The notes: generated by a model not told the origin, from the letters alone. Shown: positions 8,871 through 17,293, counted from the first letter of the stretch. The stretch is DNA of 64,000 nucleotides from Halorubrum sp. JWXQ-INN 858 (GCF_009806985.1 NZ_WUAX01000007.1:1-64000), one strand, 5' to 3'. Translations and numbers: made by a program.

Positions 8871-9272
8871 TTAGAAGGGTGCGGTGGGCCCCTCGTCGTC
8901 GGAGCCCTCGCGGGTCGCGTTTCGGGACGCGCCGTCGTCCGCCTCCGCCGCCTCCAGCTGGCCGACATCGCGCTCCCACGCTTCGATCCCGCCGCGGAGG
9001 CTCTCGACGCGGGCGCCGGCGGCTCCGGCGTAGCTCCCGACGAGCTCGGCCGCCTGCCGGCTGGCGATCCCGTGCGGGCAGACGGTCACGATCCGGTCGG
9101 TCCCGTCGAGCTCGGCGACCCGGGTCGTCAGCTCCGGGAACGGGATCGACTCGCTGTCCGGGATGTGGCCGCGATCGAACGCGCGTCGGTCGCGGATGTC
9201 GACGATCCGAAGGTCGCCGTCGGGGTCGTCGAGCAGGGCCGCCAGCTCGTCGACGTCGATCTCGCCGTCCAT
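8871..9272 (-). CDS. Rhodanese-like domain protein
   Basis: 133-residue single-domain rhodanese. The active-site loop is CPHGIASR with Cys65 as persulfide carrier, and the upstream signature is IVDIRDRRAFDRGHIPDS. The last 30 residues are an acidic, low-complexity tail. Rhodaneses transfer sulfane sulfur; the partner here is unknown. The start codon overlaps the stop of the cupin gene by one base (TGATG at 9270-9274), so translation of the two is probably coupled and they form an operon cupin-rhodanese on the minus strand. Confidence 0.85.
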   Translation of the reverse strand: MDGEIDVDELAALLDDPDGDLRIVDIRDRRAFDRGHIPDSESIPFPELTTRVAELDGTDRIVTVCPHGIASRQAAELVGSYAGAAGARVESLRGGIEAWERDVGQLEAAEADDGASRNATREGSDDEGPTAPF

Positions 9273-9598
9273 CAGGGGAGCGGGCAGAGGCTCGCCGTGA
9301 TGACGGCGCGTTCGTCGGTTTCGTTGCGGGCCCCGTGGACCGCGCCGCGCTCGTTCAACACGACCGCGGGCGGCGAGAGCGTCTCCGCCGTCCCGTCGCG
9401 GACGATCGTGGGCTCCCCCTCGACGACGTGGAAGACGTTCGTCGCGTCGGCGTGTTCGTGCGGGTCGAGTTCGGCTCCCGGACCGAGGACGAACGCTTTC
9501 ACGAGGACGTCGTCGGTGACGACGAGCTCCGCGCTCTCGATCGTTTCCGGCTCCGGGTCGAGATCGCCGACGGCGTCGGCGTACCGGTCGAGCGTCAT
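9272..9598 (-). CDS. Cupin domain protein
   Basis: 108-residue single cupin beta-barrel. The first metal motif is visible as PHEHADATNVFHVVEGE (HxH...E), and the second around GAVHGARNETDE. The sequence resembles small cupins with quercetinase- or mannose-6-phosphate-isomerase-like folds, but the reaction cannot be named. The ATG at 9598 matches the family start; an upstream in-frame start at 9730 adds Arg-rich sequence without similarity. It is the first gene of a two-gene unit with the rhodanese, joined by a TGATG overlap. Confidence 0.8.
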   Translation of the reverse strand: MTLDRYADAVGDLDPEPETIESAELVVTDDVLVKAFVLGPGAELDPHEHADATNVFHVVEGEPTIVRDGTAETLSPPAVVLNERGAVHGARNETDERAVITASLCPLP

Positions 9599-9997
9599 AC
9601 GCGGACGATCGTCACGCGTACGTAAAAGTTGTCGGCGAACGGTCGCGGCTCGATCGGCGGATCGAACGGCCACGGTCCCCAGCGATGGGACGACCCGCCC
9701 GCACCGTCGAACCGGGCGGCCGGACGGCACGGGCGGATCGTGTGCCTCGTCGCGGGACGACCGCGCACGCGGCGTTCCCCCTTCCGTTTCCCTTTCCCCC
9801 TCTCCCCGATTCCCGGGACGAACCCAGCCCTAACCCCGGAGCCGCGAACGAGGCGGCCCCAACGGGGGACGAGGGGGATCGATCACACGCGAGGCCGATC
9901 AGGTGGTTCGCGTTGGTCGATTCACGTCAAACGGGTCGTCCCGGACGGATCGCGTCACGCAGGGCACCGTGGCGCTCCGGGCCGCCGGCGGATCCAC
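9599..9997. other. Intergenic region, no gene seen
   Basis: About 400 bp between the cupin gene and the next minus-strand gene. Open frames here are Arg/Pro-rich, lack haloarchaeal acidic composition and look like GC-driven noise. A pyrimidine tract near 9777-9806 (TTCCCCCTTCCGTTTCCCTT) is the only compositional oddity. Confidence 0.5.
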
Positions 9998-10318
9998 TCA
10001 CGCGATCGTCCCCACCGAACCGCCGGCGATCCCGCTGACTGCGTCGCCGAGGTCGTCGAGCGCCCCGGACAGGAACCCGTCGATGGCGTCGAGCAGGTCG
10101 CCGACGAACTCCGGGACGGGCCCGGGGAGCTCATCGGGCGGCCCCGCGTCGTCGCTGGCGTCCCCGTCCGGGCCCGCGTCGGCGAGCGCTTCGACGCCCC
10201 CGTCGGCGGGAGCGACACCGGTCGATGAGCCGGCCATGACCGCACCCGCGGCCGCGCCGGTCGCGATCAGTACCGTCGCGGCGAGCGCGACGAGCAGCGT
10301 CGTTCGAATGGCGTGCAT
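9998..10318 (-). CDS. Small secreted protein, function unknown
   Basis: 106-residue protein. Residues 1-30 look like a Sec signal peptide (MHAIRTTLLVALAATVLIATGAA ending near the Ala-rich AGAVMAG). The mature part is acidic, rich in Asp, Gly and Pro, with a hydrophobic C-terminal stretch (FVGDLLDAIDGFLSGALDDLGDAVSGIAGG) that could be an amphipathic helix. I do not recognise a family. The ATG at 10318 is preferred because it begins the signal peptide directly; the in-frame start at 10387 would bury it. The gene is monocistronic. Confidence 0.55.
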   Translation of the reverse strand: MHAIRTTLLVALAATVLIATGAAAGAVMAGSSTGVAPADGGVEALADAGPDGDASDDAGPPDELPGPVPEFVGDLLDAIDGFLSGALDDLGDAVSGIAGGSVGTIA

Positions 10319-10587
10319 CGTGGACCCCGCTCGGGGCGCGACCCCTTTCAATATCGACGACCGTTTAGTCGATTGGTGCCGGATCAAACCGGATCAACGC
10401 TCGTTTCGGGGGTCGTTCGTCCTCGACGCCCGGTGCCGTGTCCCGTCATCACTTGACGTGGATCGGTCGTCCCTCGATCGATGTCACAGGGGTGGATGAT
10501 CCATGATGGTGTATCTATCCACCGAACGGACGCGGCGGATAACCACGATCCCGGTCCTTTTTACCCGTCCCGACGCCTCCTTCAGGT

Positions 10588-11481
10588 ATGACAGAGGTCA
10601 TCGACGGCGAGGCGGTCGCGGCCGACGTTCGAGCGGACGTCGCCGACAGGGTCGAACTGCTCGAGCACGCGGGCGTGACCCCGGGCCTCGCGACCGTCCT
10701 GATGAGCGATGACGCGGCGAGCGAGACGTACGTCTCGATGAAACAGCGCGACTGCGAGGAGGTCGGCATCGAGGGGATCCACGTCGAGATCGACCCGGAC
10801 GCCCCCGCGTCGGAGCTGTACGGGACGATCGACGACCTCAACGACCGCGACGACGTCCACGGGATCCTGGTCCAGCTTCCGGTCCCCGAGCACGTCGACA
10901 CGCGGCAGGTGCTCCGGCGGATCGACCCCGAGAAGGACGTCGACGGGTTCCACCCCGAGAACGTCGGTCGGCTCGTCGCCGGCGACGCGCGATTCAAACC
11001 GTGTACGCCCCACGGCGTCCAGAAGCTCCTCGAGGCGTACGACGTCGAGACGGAGGGGGCCGACGCGGTCGTCGTCGGCCGCTCTGACATCGTCGGGAAG
11101 CCGATGGCGAACCTCCTGATCCAGAAGGGGCCGGGCGGGAACGCGACGACGACGGTGTGTCACTCCCGGACGCGGGACCTCGAGGCGAAGCTCTCGAACG
11201 CGGACATCGTGGTCGCGGCGGCCGGGATCCCCGAGTTCGTCGACGGCTCGATGCTCAAGCCGGGCGCGACCGTCATCGACGTCGGGATCAACAAGGTCGA
11301 CGCGGAGACGGAGAAGGGGTACGCGCTCGTCGGCGACGTCGACTACGACTCCGCGAGCGAGGTCGCGGGCGCGATCACGCCCGTCCCCGGCGGCGTCGGG
11401 CCGATGACGCGCGCGATGCTGCTGTACAACACCGTGAAAGCGGCGGGGATCCGGCACGACGTCGACGTCGGCCTTCGCTGA
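10588..11481 (+). CDS. folD: Bifunctional methylene-THF dehydrogenase / methenyl-THF cyclohydrolase
   Basis: 297-residue FolD, close to the family length. It interconverts 5,10-methylene-, methenyl- and 10-formyl-tetrahydrofolate in the cytosol using NAD(P). Visible motifs are the active-site Tyr48/Lys52 in ETYVSMKQRD, the signature VQLPVPEHV near residue 95, the dinucleotide site VVVGRSDIVGKPMANLL near residue 157, and TPVPGGVGPMTRAM close to the end. A TATA-like CTTTTTAC (10557-10564) lies about 27 nt before the ATG, so transcription is probably leaderless. The enzyme would process the one-carbon units released by the glycine cleavage system encoded at 36.8-42.6 kb. Confidence 0.95.
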   Translation: MTEVIDGEAVAADVRADVADRVELLEHAGVTPGLATVLMSDDAASETYVSMKQRDCEEVGIEGIHVEIDPDAPASELYGTIDDLNDRDDVHGILVQLPVPEHVDTRQVLRRIDPEKDVDGFHPENVGRLVAGDARFKPCTPHGVQKLLEAYDVETEGADAVVVGRSDIVGKPMANLLIQKGPGGNATTTVCHSRTRDLEAKLSNADIVVAAAGIPEFVDGSMLKPGATVIDVGINKVDAETEKGYALVGDVDYDSASEVAGAITPVPGGVGPMTRAMLLYNTVKAAGIRHDVDVGLR

Positions 11482-11528
11482 TCCGGACGCAGTTCAGTCG
11501 GCCCGGACGCAGTTCCGCCGATACGGAC

Positions 11529-12965
11529 TCACTCCCCACGATTACGGATCTCGATCCGGCCCTCGATCGCGGGATCGATCCCGTGTTCGTGCGCGTAGTC
11601 GGCGAGCACCTCGTACTGGATGTCTGCTTCGCCGATCCGGTGTCGGCTCTCCAGGGTCGGGAACTCGTGATCGGAGTGGAGCAGGTACTCCGACGTCGCG
11701 ACGGTGTAGCGGCGCTCGGGGTCGATCGGCTCCCCGCCGACGGTCGCCGCCGCGACGACGGTCGCCTCGTCGTCCCAGACGACGCGCGCGTTCGAGACGT
11801 GCCCGTGCCACCAGTCGTCCTCCCCGAAGTCGACGTCCGGGGCCGCCATCTCCCGGAACACCGCGGCGAGCTCCGTCCCCGTGACCGACGTCAACACGAC
11901 CGGCTCCTCGAACGGGATGAGGCTGATGAGGTCCGCCTTCGTCACGTCGCCCTCGAACGGGTCGCCCTGCCGGAGCCCGCCGGCGTTCGAGAGCCCGACG
12001 TCGGCGTCGTGGACCCAGCGGAACGCGTCGGCGACGAAGTTCCCGACGCGGCACTCCCCGCCGTGGACCACGTCGCCGTCGCGGGAGATCGGCCCCGCGA
12101 CCCGCCCGACGACCTCGTCGAGGTCGGCGACCTCCATCCGCCGGGCGAGGAACCCTTCGAGCTCGGCGTGTGGGGTCGCGCCGTCCGGCTCGTGGAGGGT
12201 CGCCGTGGGGCGGTCGCCCGAGAGGTCGATCTCGACGACGGTCTCGCCGTTCACGCCGGGTCTGACGACGAGCGTCCCGTCCACGTACTCGTTGCGCCGG
12301 CTGTGGACGTGGCCGCCGAGGACGGCGTCCACGTCGAGCTCGCGGGCGATCTCGTCGTCGCCGCCGCCCAAGTGTGAGAGGACGACGACGTGGTCGACGC
12401 CGGTGTCGTGGTCGACCTCGCCGCCGTCGGAGTCGACCTCGCCGCCGTCGGCCCCGACCCCCGCGCTCGCCGCTCGCATCGCCCGGATCGCCTCCCTCCC
12501 GGCGTCGATCGGGTCGTCGAACGAGAGGGGTGCGGCCATCGGGTTCAGCGAGTCGGTCGCGGGGTCCGTGAGGCCGACGAACCCGACGGTCGCGCCGTCG
12601 ACCCGCCGGACCGTCCACGGGAGGACGCCCTCGGCCCGGCCGAACGGCTCGCCCGCCTCGTCGCGGACGTTCGCCGACACGAACTCGACGGGGGCGTCGG
12701 CGACGAGCCCGCGGAGGGAGTCGGGACCGTAGTCGAACTCGTGGTTGCCGAACGTGTCGAGGACGGTGTCGGTGGCGGCGTAGAAGTCGTGTATCTGTCG
12801 ACCCTTCGCGACGAGCGAGAGGACGCCGGGGGCCGTCGTGTCGCCGGTGGCGACGACGGCCGCGTCGGGACCGTCGAGCGCGCGGATCCGCCCGGCGAGC
12901 CGAGCGGCCCGCTCGGGGGTATCGAAGACGTTCTCGATGTCTGAGTAGTGGACCAACCTCGCCAT
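11529..12965 (-). CDS. 5'-nucleotidase/UshA-like metallophosphatase, cytosolic
   Basis: 478-residue two-domain protein. The N-terminal calcineurin-like metallophosphatase domain shows HYSDIEN (Asp9), ATGDTT, GNHEFDYG, a His in VVLSHLGGG and GGHVHSR. The C-terminal half (about 270-470) matches the 5'-nucleotidase substrate-binding domain, with GNFVADAFRW and NAGGLRQGD. Members hydrolyse nucleotides or nucleotide sugars. Most are exported, but this one has no signal peptide and starts MARLVHYSD directly at the fold, so it is probably cytosolic. An acidic direct repeat (GGEVDSDGGEVDHD) sits in a loop near residue 185. The ATG at 12965 is the natural start. Confidence 0.82.
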   Translation of the reverse strand: MARLVHYSDIENVFDTPERAARLAGRIRALDGPDAAVVATGDTTAPGVLSLVAKGRQIHDFYAATDTVLDTFGNHEFDYGPDSLRGLVADAPVEFVSANVRDEAGEPFGRAEGVLPWTVRRVDGATVGFVGLTDPATDSLNPMAAPLSFDDPIDAGREAIRAMRAASAGVGADGGEVDSDGGEVDHDTGVDHVVVLSHLGGGDDEIARELDVDAVLGGHVHSRRNEYVDGTLVVRPGVNGETVVEIDLSGDRPTATLHEPDGATPHAELEGFLARRMEVADLDEVVGRVAGPISRDGDVVHGGECRVGNFVADAFRWVHDADVGLSNAGGLRQGDPFEGDVTKADLISLIPFEEPVVLTSVTGTELAAVFREMAAPDVDFGEDDWWHGHVSNARVVWDDEATVVAAATVGGEPIDPERRYTVATSEYLLHSDHEFPTLESRHRIGEADIQYEVLADYAHEHGIDPAIEGRIEIRNRGE

Positions 12966-13065
12966 CTACCCGATGGGAGTCGCCGGACGGGGTAAAAGGG
13001 CTCGGAGGGGTACGGAACGGCATGCGCCCCGCTCGCATGCCCGGATCGCATTGAAAGCGCTTTTA

Positions 13066-13180
13066 TGATGGCCGAGCCAACCCGGTGGTACAGCCTCTTC
13101 GGGGTTGATGATGTGCCGTTCCGATAGGGACCGACCACGGGACGGACACGCGAGCCCACGGGGAGGATAGGTGAACAACT
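13066..13180 (+). promoter_or_regulatory. Promoter and 5' leader of the rpl7ae operon, possible kink-turn
   Basis: A TATA-like CTTTTATGAT lies at 13068-13077, predicting a transcript start near 13100 and a leader of about 80 nt, long for a haloarchaeon. The leader starts with a C-box-like TGATGA (13106-13111) and, nine bases later, CCGA (13121-13124), which resembles a D box. A Shine-Dalgarno-like GGGAGG lies at 13161-13166. L7Ae binds kink-turns and is reported to control its own mRNA in some archaea, so this leader may be an autoregulatory site (inference). Confidence 0.4.
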
Positions 13181-13543
13181 ATGGCAGTTTACGTAGACTA
13201 CGAAACCCCAGCCGACCTCGCCGAGCGAGCCCTCGAGGCTCTCGAGGTCGCCCGAGACACCGGTACCGTAAAGAAAGGCACGAACGAGACCACGAAGTCC
13301 GTCGAGCGCGGCAACGCCAAGCTCGTCTTCGTCGCCGAGGACGTCTCCCCCGAGGAGATCGTGATGCACCTCCCCGAACTCGCAGAGGAGAAGGGCATCC
13401 CGGTCGTTTTCGTCGACACCCAGGACGAGGTCGGCCACGCCGCGGGCCTCGAGGTCGGCTCGGCCGCCGCCGCCGTCGTCGACGCCGGCGACGCCGCCGA
13501 CGACGTCGAGGACATCGCGGAGAAGGTCGAGGAGCTCCGGTAA
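13181..13543 (+). CDS. rpl7ae: Ribosomal protein L7Ae / kink-turn binding protein
   Basis: 120-residue L7Ae, full length for archaea. It binds kink-turn RNA in 23S rRNA, box C/D and H/ACA guide RNAs and RNase P. The conserved RNA-binding surface is visible as [22 protein letters not shown] (residues about 28-49), and the [15 protein letters not shown] segment follows. The tail is very acidic, typical of haloarchaea. It heads a tight operon: rps28e begins six bases after the stop, followed by rpl24e and ndk. Confidence 0.97.
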   Translation: MAVYVDYETPADLAERALEALEVARDTGTVKKGTNETTKSVERGNAKLVFVAEDVSPEEIVMHLPELAEEKGIPVVFVDTQDEVGHAAGLEVGSAAAAVVDAGDAADDVEDIAEKVEELR

Positions 13544-13549
13544 TCCACC

Positions 13550-13774
13550 ATGAGCGCAGAAGAGGGCATCGGCGACTCGACCACCGCCGAGGTGATCGAG
13601 GTCGTCGGCAAGACCGGGATGCACGGCGAGGCCATGCAGGTCAAATGCCGCATCCAGGAGGGATCGAACCAGGGGCGAATAATCACCCGAAACGTCCTGG
13701 GACCCGTCCGACTGGGCGACGTGTTACAGCTCCGCGAGACCCAGCGTGACGCCGACTCCATCGGAGGGCGATAA
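13550..13774 (+). CDS. rps28e: 30S ribosomal protein S28e
   Basis: 74-residue S28e, the normal archaeal length. It is a small OB-fold protein near the mRNA exit of the small subunit. The characteristic central block [20 protein letters not shown] and the terminal [14 protein letters not shown] are present. It is in the rpl7ae-rps28e-rpl24e-ndk operon with a two-base gap to rpl24e. Upstream of the ATG, GGTAATCCACC is no strong ribosome site; translation may be coupled to rpl7ae. Confidence 0.96.
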   Translation: MSAEEGIGDSTTAEVIEVVGKTGMHGEAMQVKCRIQEGSNQGRIITRNVLGPVRLGDVLQLRETQRDADSIGGR

Positions 13775-13776
13775 CG

Positions 13777-13968
13777 ATGGTCGAGCGACGCACCTGCGAT
13801 TTCAGCGGCGAGGAGATCGAGCCCGGTACGGGCACGATGTACGTCAAGACCGACGGCACCATCCTCCACTTCGTCGACTCGAAGGCCGAGAAGAACTACT
13901 TCCTCGGGCGCGAGTCGCGTGACCTCGAGTGGACCGAGGAGGGGCGAAAGGGAGGCGGTGAGCAGTGA
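13777..13968 (+). CDS. rpl24e: 50S ribosomal protein L24e lacking zinc-site cysteines
   Basis: 63-residue L24e. The family normally coordinates zinc with four cysteines (CxxCG ... FCSxKC). Here the first pair reads TCDFSG and the second [10 protein letters not shown], so only one of the four cysteines remains. The rest of the fold signature ([21 protein letters not shown]) is intact, so the protein is likely functional without zinc. Its stop overlaps the GTG start of ndk (GTGA at 13965-13968). A GGAGGCGG just before is a good ribosome site for ndk. Confidence 0.93.
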   Translation: MVERRTCDFSGEEIEPGTGTMYVKTDGTILHFVDSKAEKNYFLGRESRDLEWTEEGRKGGGEQ

Positions 13969-14444
13969 GCCACCACGACGAGCGCACGTTCGTGATGGTC
14001 AAGCCCGACGGCGTCCAGCGCGGCCTCATCGGGGAGATCGTCTCCCGCTTCGAGGACCGCGGTCTGAAGCTCGTCGGCGGCAAGCTCATGCGGATCGACG
14101 AGGAGCTCGCCCACGAGCACTACGGCGAGCACGCCGACAAGCCGTTCTTCGACGGCCTCGTCGAGTTCATCACCTCCGGCCCCGTCTTCGCGATGGTGTG
14201 GGAGGGCGCTGACGCCACCCGACAGGTCCGGAGCATGGTCGGCGAGACCGACCCCGCCGAATCCGCGCCGGGCACGATCCGCGGCGACTTCGGGCTCGAC
14301 CTCGGCCACAACGTGATCCACGCGTCGGACCACGAGGACGAGGGCGCGAACGAGCGCGAGATCGGCCTCTTCTTCGACGAGGACGAGCTCGCCGACTACG
14401 ACCTCGACACCGCGGCGTGGGTGTACGAGGACGCCGAACACTAA
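13965..14444 (+). CDS. ndk: Nucleoside diphosphate kinase
   Basis: 159-residue NDK. It transfers the gamma-phosphate between nucleoside tri- and diphosphates through a phospho-His. The start is GTG at 13965, overlapping the rpl24e stop by four bases. Visible motifs are [13 protein letters not shown], the [10 protein letters not shown] helix, and the catalytic His119 in NVIHASD (usually NxxHGSD). The C-terminal 35 residues are acidic. It is the last gene of the ribosomal operon, an arrangement common in haloarchaea. Confidence 0.96.
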   Translation: MSHHDERTFVMVKPDGVQRGLIGEIVSRFEDRGLKLVGGKLMRIDEELAHEHYGEHADKPFFDGLVEFITSGPVFAMVWEGADATRQVRSMVGETDPAESAPGTIRGDFGLDLGHNVIHASDHEDEGANEREIGLFFDEDELADYDLDTAAWVYEDAEH

Positions 14445-14746
14445 CCCGCAACCCAACCCGCAACCCACGCCGACCGGTCACGGCGACGTGCCGTACCGAC
14501 GTCGGCGACCCGGTCATCGACCGGGACCTCCGACCGCGAACGGTTCCGTTCTCCCGTTACGACGGCCGCGAGCGGCCGTACCGTTGACACACCTCGTTTC
14601 CGGTGAAACCACGGCTCGGAGGCGCTCGTGTCGCTCGTTTTTCGTTTTCAGGCGTTTATAAAGTACGCCGAACCCACGGCGGCGACGGCGTCGCACGCGC
14701 CGGACGGGGCGCTACGCCAGCGCGATCACGTTCCCGGACGGGGACG
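14445..14746. other. Intergenic region with hairpin and duplicated gene end
   Basis: No gene is seen. A hairpin ACGGCCGC-GA-GCGGCCGT occupies 14562-14579, without a T-tract. A TATA-like TTTATAAAG lies at 14655-14663. Positions about 14703-14736 duplicate the following 38 bp, which include the stop codon and last codons of the beta-propeller gene at 14747 (shared GCCAGCGCGATCACG). Confidence 0.55.
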
Positions 14747-15976
14747 CTACACCGCCAGCGCGATCACGGTCCCGTCCTCGGCGACGACGAGGACCTCCGC
14801 GGTCCCGTCGCCGGTCACGTCGGCGAACAGCGGGGGCGCGTACACGACGGCGTCGCCGGCGGACCCTCGGGCGACCGCCTCGCCGTTGCGGTTCATCGCG
14901 AGGACGCCCCCACCGCGGTTCACGACGACCACTTCCGCGGTCCCGTCGCCGGTCACGTCGGCGACGCCGGGCGCGTTCACGCGGGTCTCGCCGCCGTACT
15001 GCTGTTTCCAGACGACCTCCCCGTCGAGGAGGTCGACCGCCCACACGTCGCCGGTGCCGCCGGCGTGGATCCGCCCCGCGTCGGCGTCGCCGACGTCGAT
15101 CGGCACGTCCTGAAGCCCGACCTCGTAGCGAAGCGACCCGTCGAGCGCCTCCAGGGTAGTCAGCGTTCCGTCCGCGTTCCCGAGCGCGACGATCCCACCG
15201 CGCCGGGTGTCGGCGGCGTTCCAGCTCAGGGCGGTCGCGTCCGTCGGCTCCGACCAGCCGATCCCGCCGTTCGCGTCGACGACGGAGACCGTTTGCCCCG
15301 CGGTCGTCTCGGTGAGGACCGCGAGCCCGCCGTCGGAGCGCGTATCGGAGTCGTCGGGGTCCGCCCCCTCCGTGGCGTCCGTTCCCTCGACCGCGAGCGG
15401 CCGGAGCACCGGATCGCCGTCGAGTTCGGTCTCGAGAACGACCGTGCCGCTCGCGTCGACCGCGAGGACGTGCCCCCCCTCGGAGACGGCCGCGAGCTCC
15501 GTGGTCCCGTCGCCGCGCAGGTCGCCGAAGGCGGGCTCGATCCCGCCAGTCCCGTCGAGCGGGACGACGAACCGCTCGGCGCCGTCCGCCGCGTTCACCG
15601 CGACCAGCTCACCGTCGGGGCTGGTGTACGCGACGACGGGGTCGCCGCCGAGCGTCCCGGCGACGAGCCCGCCGATCCCGCCGGGGTCGGTTCCGTCGGG
15701 GAGAGGGGTCGTCCATGCCGGATTCCCGTCGGCGTCGATCGCGCGGATGACGGGGTCGTCGCCGTCGGTCGCCGGTTGGATCACGCGCGGGTCGCCGTCG
15801 ACGGTGGCGACGACCGCGCCGGTGCCGTCGTCGCCGCCGGCGGGGTCGGATTCCCAGACGATCTCGGTGTCGACGGTCGCGTCGTCGAGGCCGACGAACG
15901 CGAAGACGGCGACGCCGACGCCCGCGGTGCCGCCGGCGAACAGGATCAGGGTCGCAAAGAGGACGCGACGGTCCAT
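14747..15976 (-). CDS. Membrane-anchored PQQ-like beta-propeller protein
   Basis: 409-residue protein. A single hydrophobic helix near the N-terminus (residues 6-29, LFATLILFAGGTAGVGVAVF) acts as signal anchor. The rest is built of repeated blades of the FG-GAP/PQQ type, with recurrent D-hydrophobic-TGDGTAEVVVV patterns (ADVTGDGTAEV occurs twice, near residues 335 and 385). Such propellers bind proteins or ligands outside the cell; no enzyme motif is visible. The end of the gene is partly duplicated just downstream (14703-14736). Promoter not evident. Confidence 0.7.
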   Translation of the reverse strand: MDRRVLFATLILFAGGTAGVGVAVFAFVGLDDATVDTEIVWESDPAGGDDGTGAVVATVDGDPRVIQPATDGDDPVIRAIDADGNPAWTTPLPDGTDPGGIGGLVAGTLGGDPVVAYTSPDGELVAVNAADGAERFVVPLDGTGGIEPAFGDLRGDGTTELAAVSEGGHVLAVDASGTVVLETELDGDPVLRPLAVEGTDATEGADPDDSDTRSDGGLAVLTETTAGQTVSVVDANGGIGWSEPTDATALSWNAADTRRGGIVALGNADGTLTTLEALDGSLRYEVGLQDVPIDVGDADAGRIHAGGTGDVWAVDLLDGEVVWKQQYGGETRVNAPGVADVTGDGTAEVVVVNRGGGVLAMNRNGEAVARGSAGDAVVYAPPLFADVTGDGTAEVLVVAEDGTVIALAV

Positions 15977-16048
15977 TGCCGGAGGTTGGTGGGTCGCGGG
16001 GATACCGCTGTCGGATGCGGCTACCCATCCACGCCGTCCCGGGGCGAC

Positions 16049-16738
16049 CTATAAGAGGCTGCCGACGTGGTCGGCGTGGTTCGGGCCGGCGGCCGCTCGG
16101 AGCGTCTCGGGGTCGCGCTCGCCGTTCAGGTTCACGAGGTAGACGGCCCCGTCGCGGTCCCCGTACGCGTGGTGAAAGTCGTAGACGAAACCGTACACGT
16201 CGGCGGCGGCGGCCTCGTCGCTCCCGCGGACGAACGCGACCTGCTCGTGGACGTTGTACTCGACGAGCTGGTCGTGAGCGCTGTCTTCGGGATCGGTCAC
16301 GTCGACGGCGGGGTGCTCGAGCCCCGATTCGACGACCGGAACGAGCTCCGCGACGTCGGCTCGAACGCCCGGCTCATCGGGGTACTCGCCCGTTTGGGCC
16401 GCCACGAGCGCCGCGCCGATCGCGCCACAGCCGGTGTGGCCGACGACGACGACGACCCCGGTGTCGGTGTGCGCGAGCGGGTACGCGACGCTCCCGGAAA
16501 GCACGCGGTCGCCGTCGACGACGTCGACCGCGCGGTTGCCGATGTTGCCGACGGTAAAGAGGAAGCCGGGACGGTCGGCGGCCCACATCCCCTCCTGTGG
16601 AACGCGGGAGTCCGAACAACAGACGGAGACGACCGGCGGCCGCTGGGCATCACGGCAGTCGTCGAAGGCGGCCCGATCCAGCGCGGCGACGTGGGCGTCG
16701 TTGCGCTCGATCAGCTCGGCGAGCAGACGACGGGTCAT
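16049..16738 (-). CDS. Beta-class carbonic anhydrase
   Basis: 229-residue beta-carbonic anhydrase, converting CO2 and water to bicarbonate. The zinc ligands are visible: Cys41 with the Asp43-Arg45 dyad in CSDSR, then His101 and Cys104 in GHTGCGA. The core block FLFTVGNIGNRA is also conserved. The C-terminal third carries the helical region VEYNVHEQVAFVR typical of the family. The start at 16738 directly precedes the first helix; an in-frame upstream start at 16822 adds 28 unconserved residues. The enzyme is probably cytosolic, as no signal peptide is seen. Confidence 0.9.
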   Translation of the reverse strand: MTRRLLAELIERNDAHVAALDRAAFDDCRDAQRPPVVSVCCSDSRVPQEGMWAADRPGFLFTVGNIGNRAVDVVDGDRVLSGSVAYPLAHTDTGVVVVVGHTGCGAIGAALVAAQTGEYPDEPGVRADVAELVPVVESGLEHPAVDVTDPEDSAHDQLVEYNVHEQVAFVRGSDEAAAADVYGFVYDFHHAYGDRDGAVYLVNLNGERDPETLRAAAGPNHADHVGSLL

Positions 16739-16851
16739 GGGCGACTGTTCCGGCGAGCGGCCTAAAAGGGATCCGCCCCGCCGACCGTGTTCTACCGACC
16801 GCGTCCCGACGAACGGCTGCACGGGCGTGAGCCCGTCGCAGGCGCGCCCTT

Positions 16852-16977
16852 TTATAAGACGAGGCCGATCGCCTGATACAGGAGGCCGACGACGAAGACG
16901 CCGATGAGGGCGACCGTCGCGACGACGACGGCCGGCGCGAGGACCTCGTCGTCCTCGTCGAGGATGAACTCTTCCAT
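16852..16977 (-). CDS. 41-residue single-helix membrane protein
   Basis: Short frame encoding MEEFILDEDDEVLAPAVV followed by one hydrophobic helix (residues about 14-36). The acidic N-terminus followed by a helix is a common design of small haloarchaeal membrane proteins. I do not recognise a family. In-frame upstream starts up to 17238 give basic, low-quality sequence and would overlap the next small gene. The stop lies within a TTTATAAG stretch. Coding status rests on composition and hydrophobic pattern only. Confidence 0.45.
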   Translation of the reverse strand: MEEFILDEDDEVLAPAVVVATVALIGVFVVGLLYQAIGLVL

Positions 16978-17149
16978 GTCGGAGTCGTCGTCGCCGTGAC
17001 GTTTGAAGGCTTCGCTCGGGGGACGCCGAGACGGCCGAGGCACTCGCGTACGTCCGGCGTCACCCGTTCCCGTGGCTCCCGTGAGGGGATCCCGGCGGAC
17101 GCGTTCATCTCCCACTACGATCGCGGCGGGGACCGAACGGCTCCCGCAG

Positions 17150-17293
17150 TCACTCGAGGGGCGTCCGCCGGTTCCGGAGGTCGCCGTCACAGTTCGGACA
17201 GCGATCGGGAGCGCCGTCCGACAGGACGACGGTCCCACATTCGAAACACTCGTACGGGCTTTCCCCCTCGTGGGCGAGGTCGACGTCTATCAT
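17150..17293 (-). CDS. 47-residue rubrerythrin-like zinc-ribbon protein
   Basis: Very short gene encoding MIDVDLAHEGESPYECFECG and continuing to ...LRNRRTPLE. Four cysteines form a zinc ribbon: C16xxC19 (CFECG) and C32xxC35 (CPNCD). The ending LRNRxTPLE is characteristic of the small rubrerythrin-like zinc-ribbon proteins found widely in haloarchaea. The role is unknown; such proteins may act in regulation or electron transfer. The start codon ATG at 17293 is followed by ATA, and the stop is TGA at 17150-17152. Confidence 0.8.
   Translation of the reverse strand: MIDVDLAHEGESPYECFECGTVVLSDGAPDRCPNCDGDLRNRRTPLE

Noticed and set aside
10491..10523. GGTGGAT/ATCCACC inverted repeat as folD leader structure
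   Set aside because: It lies upstream of the likely folD TATA box, so it is not in the transcript; an operator remains possible but unsupported.
13040..13180. tRNA or stable RNA gene before rpl7ae
   Set aside because: No cloverleaf or T-loop GGTTCRA motif; better explained as promoter and leader.
14562..14579. Hairpin as transcription terminator
   Set aside because: Perfect 8-bp stem, but no T-tract follows, and archaeal terminators are T-rich rather than hairpin-dependent.
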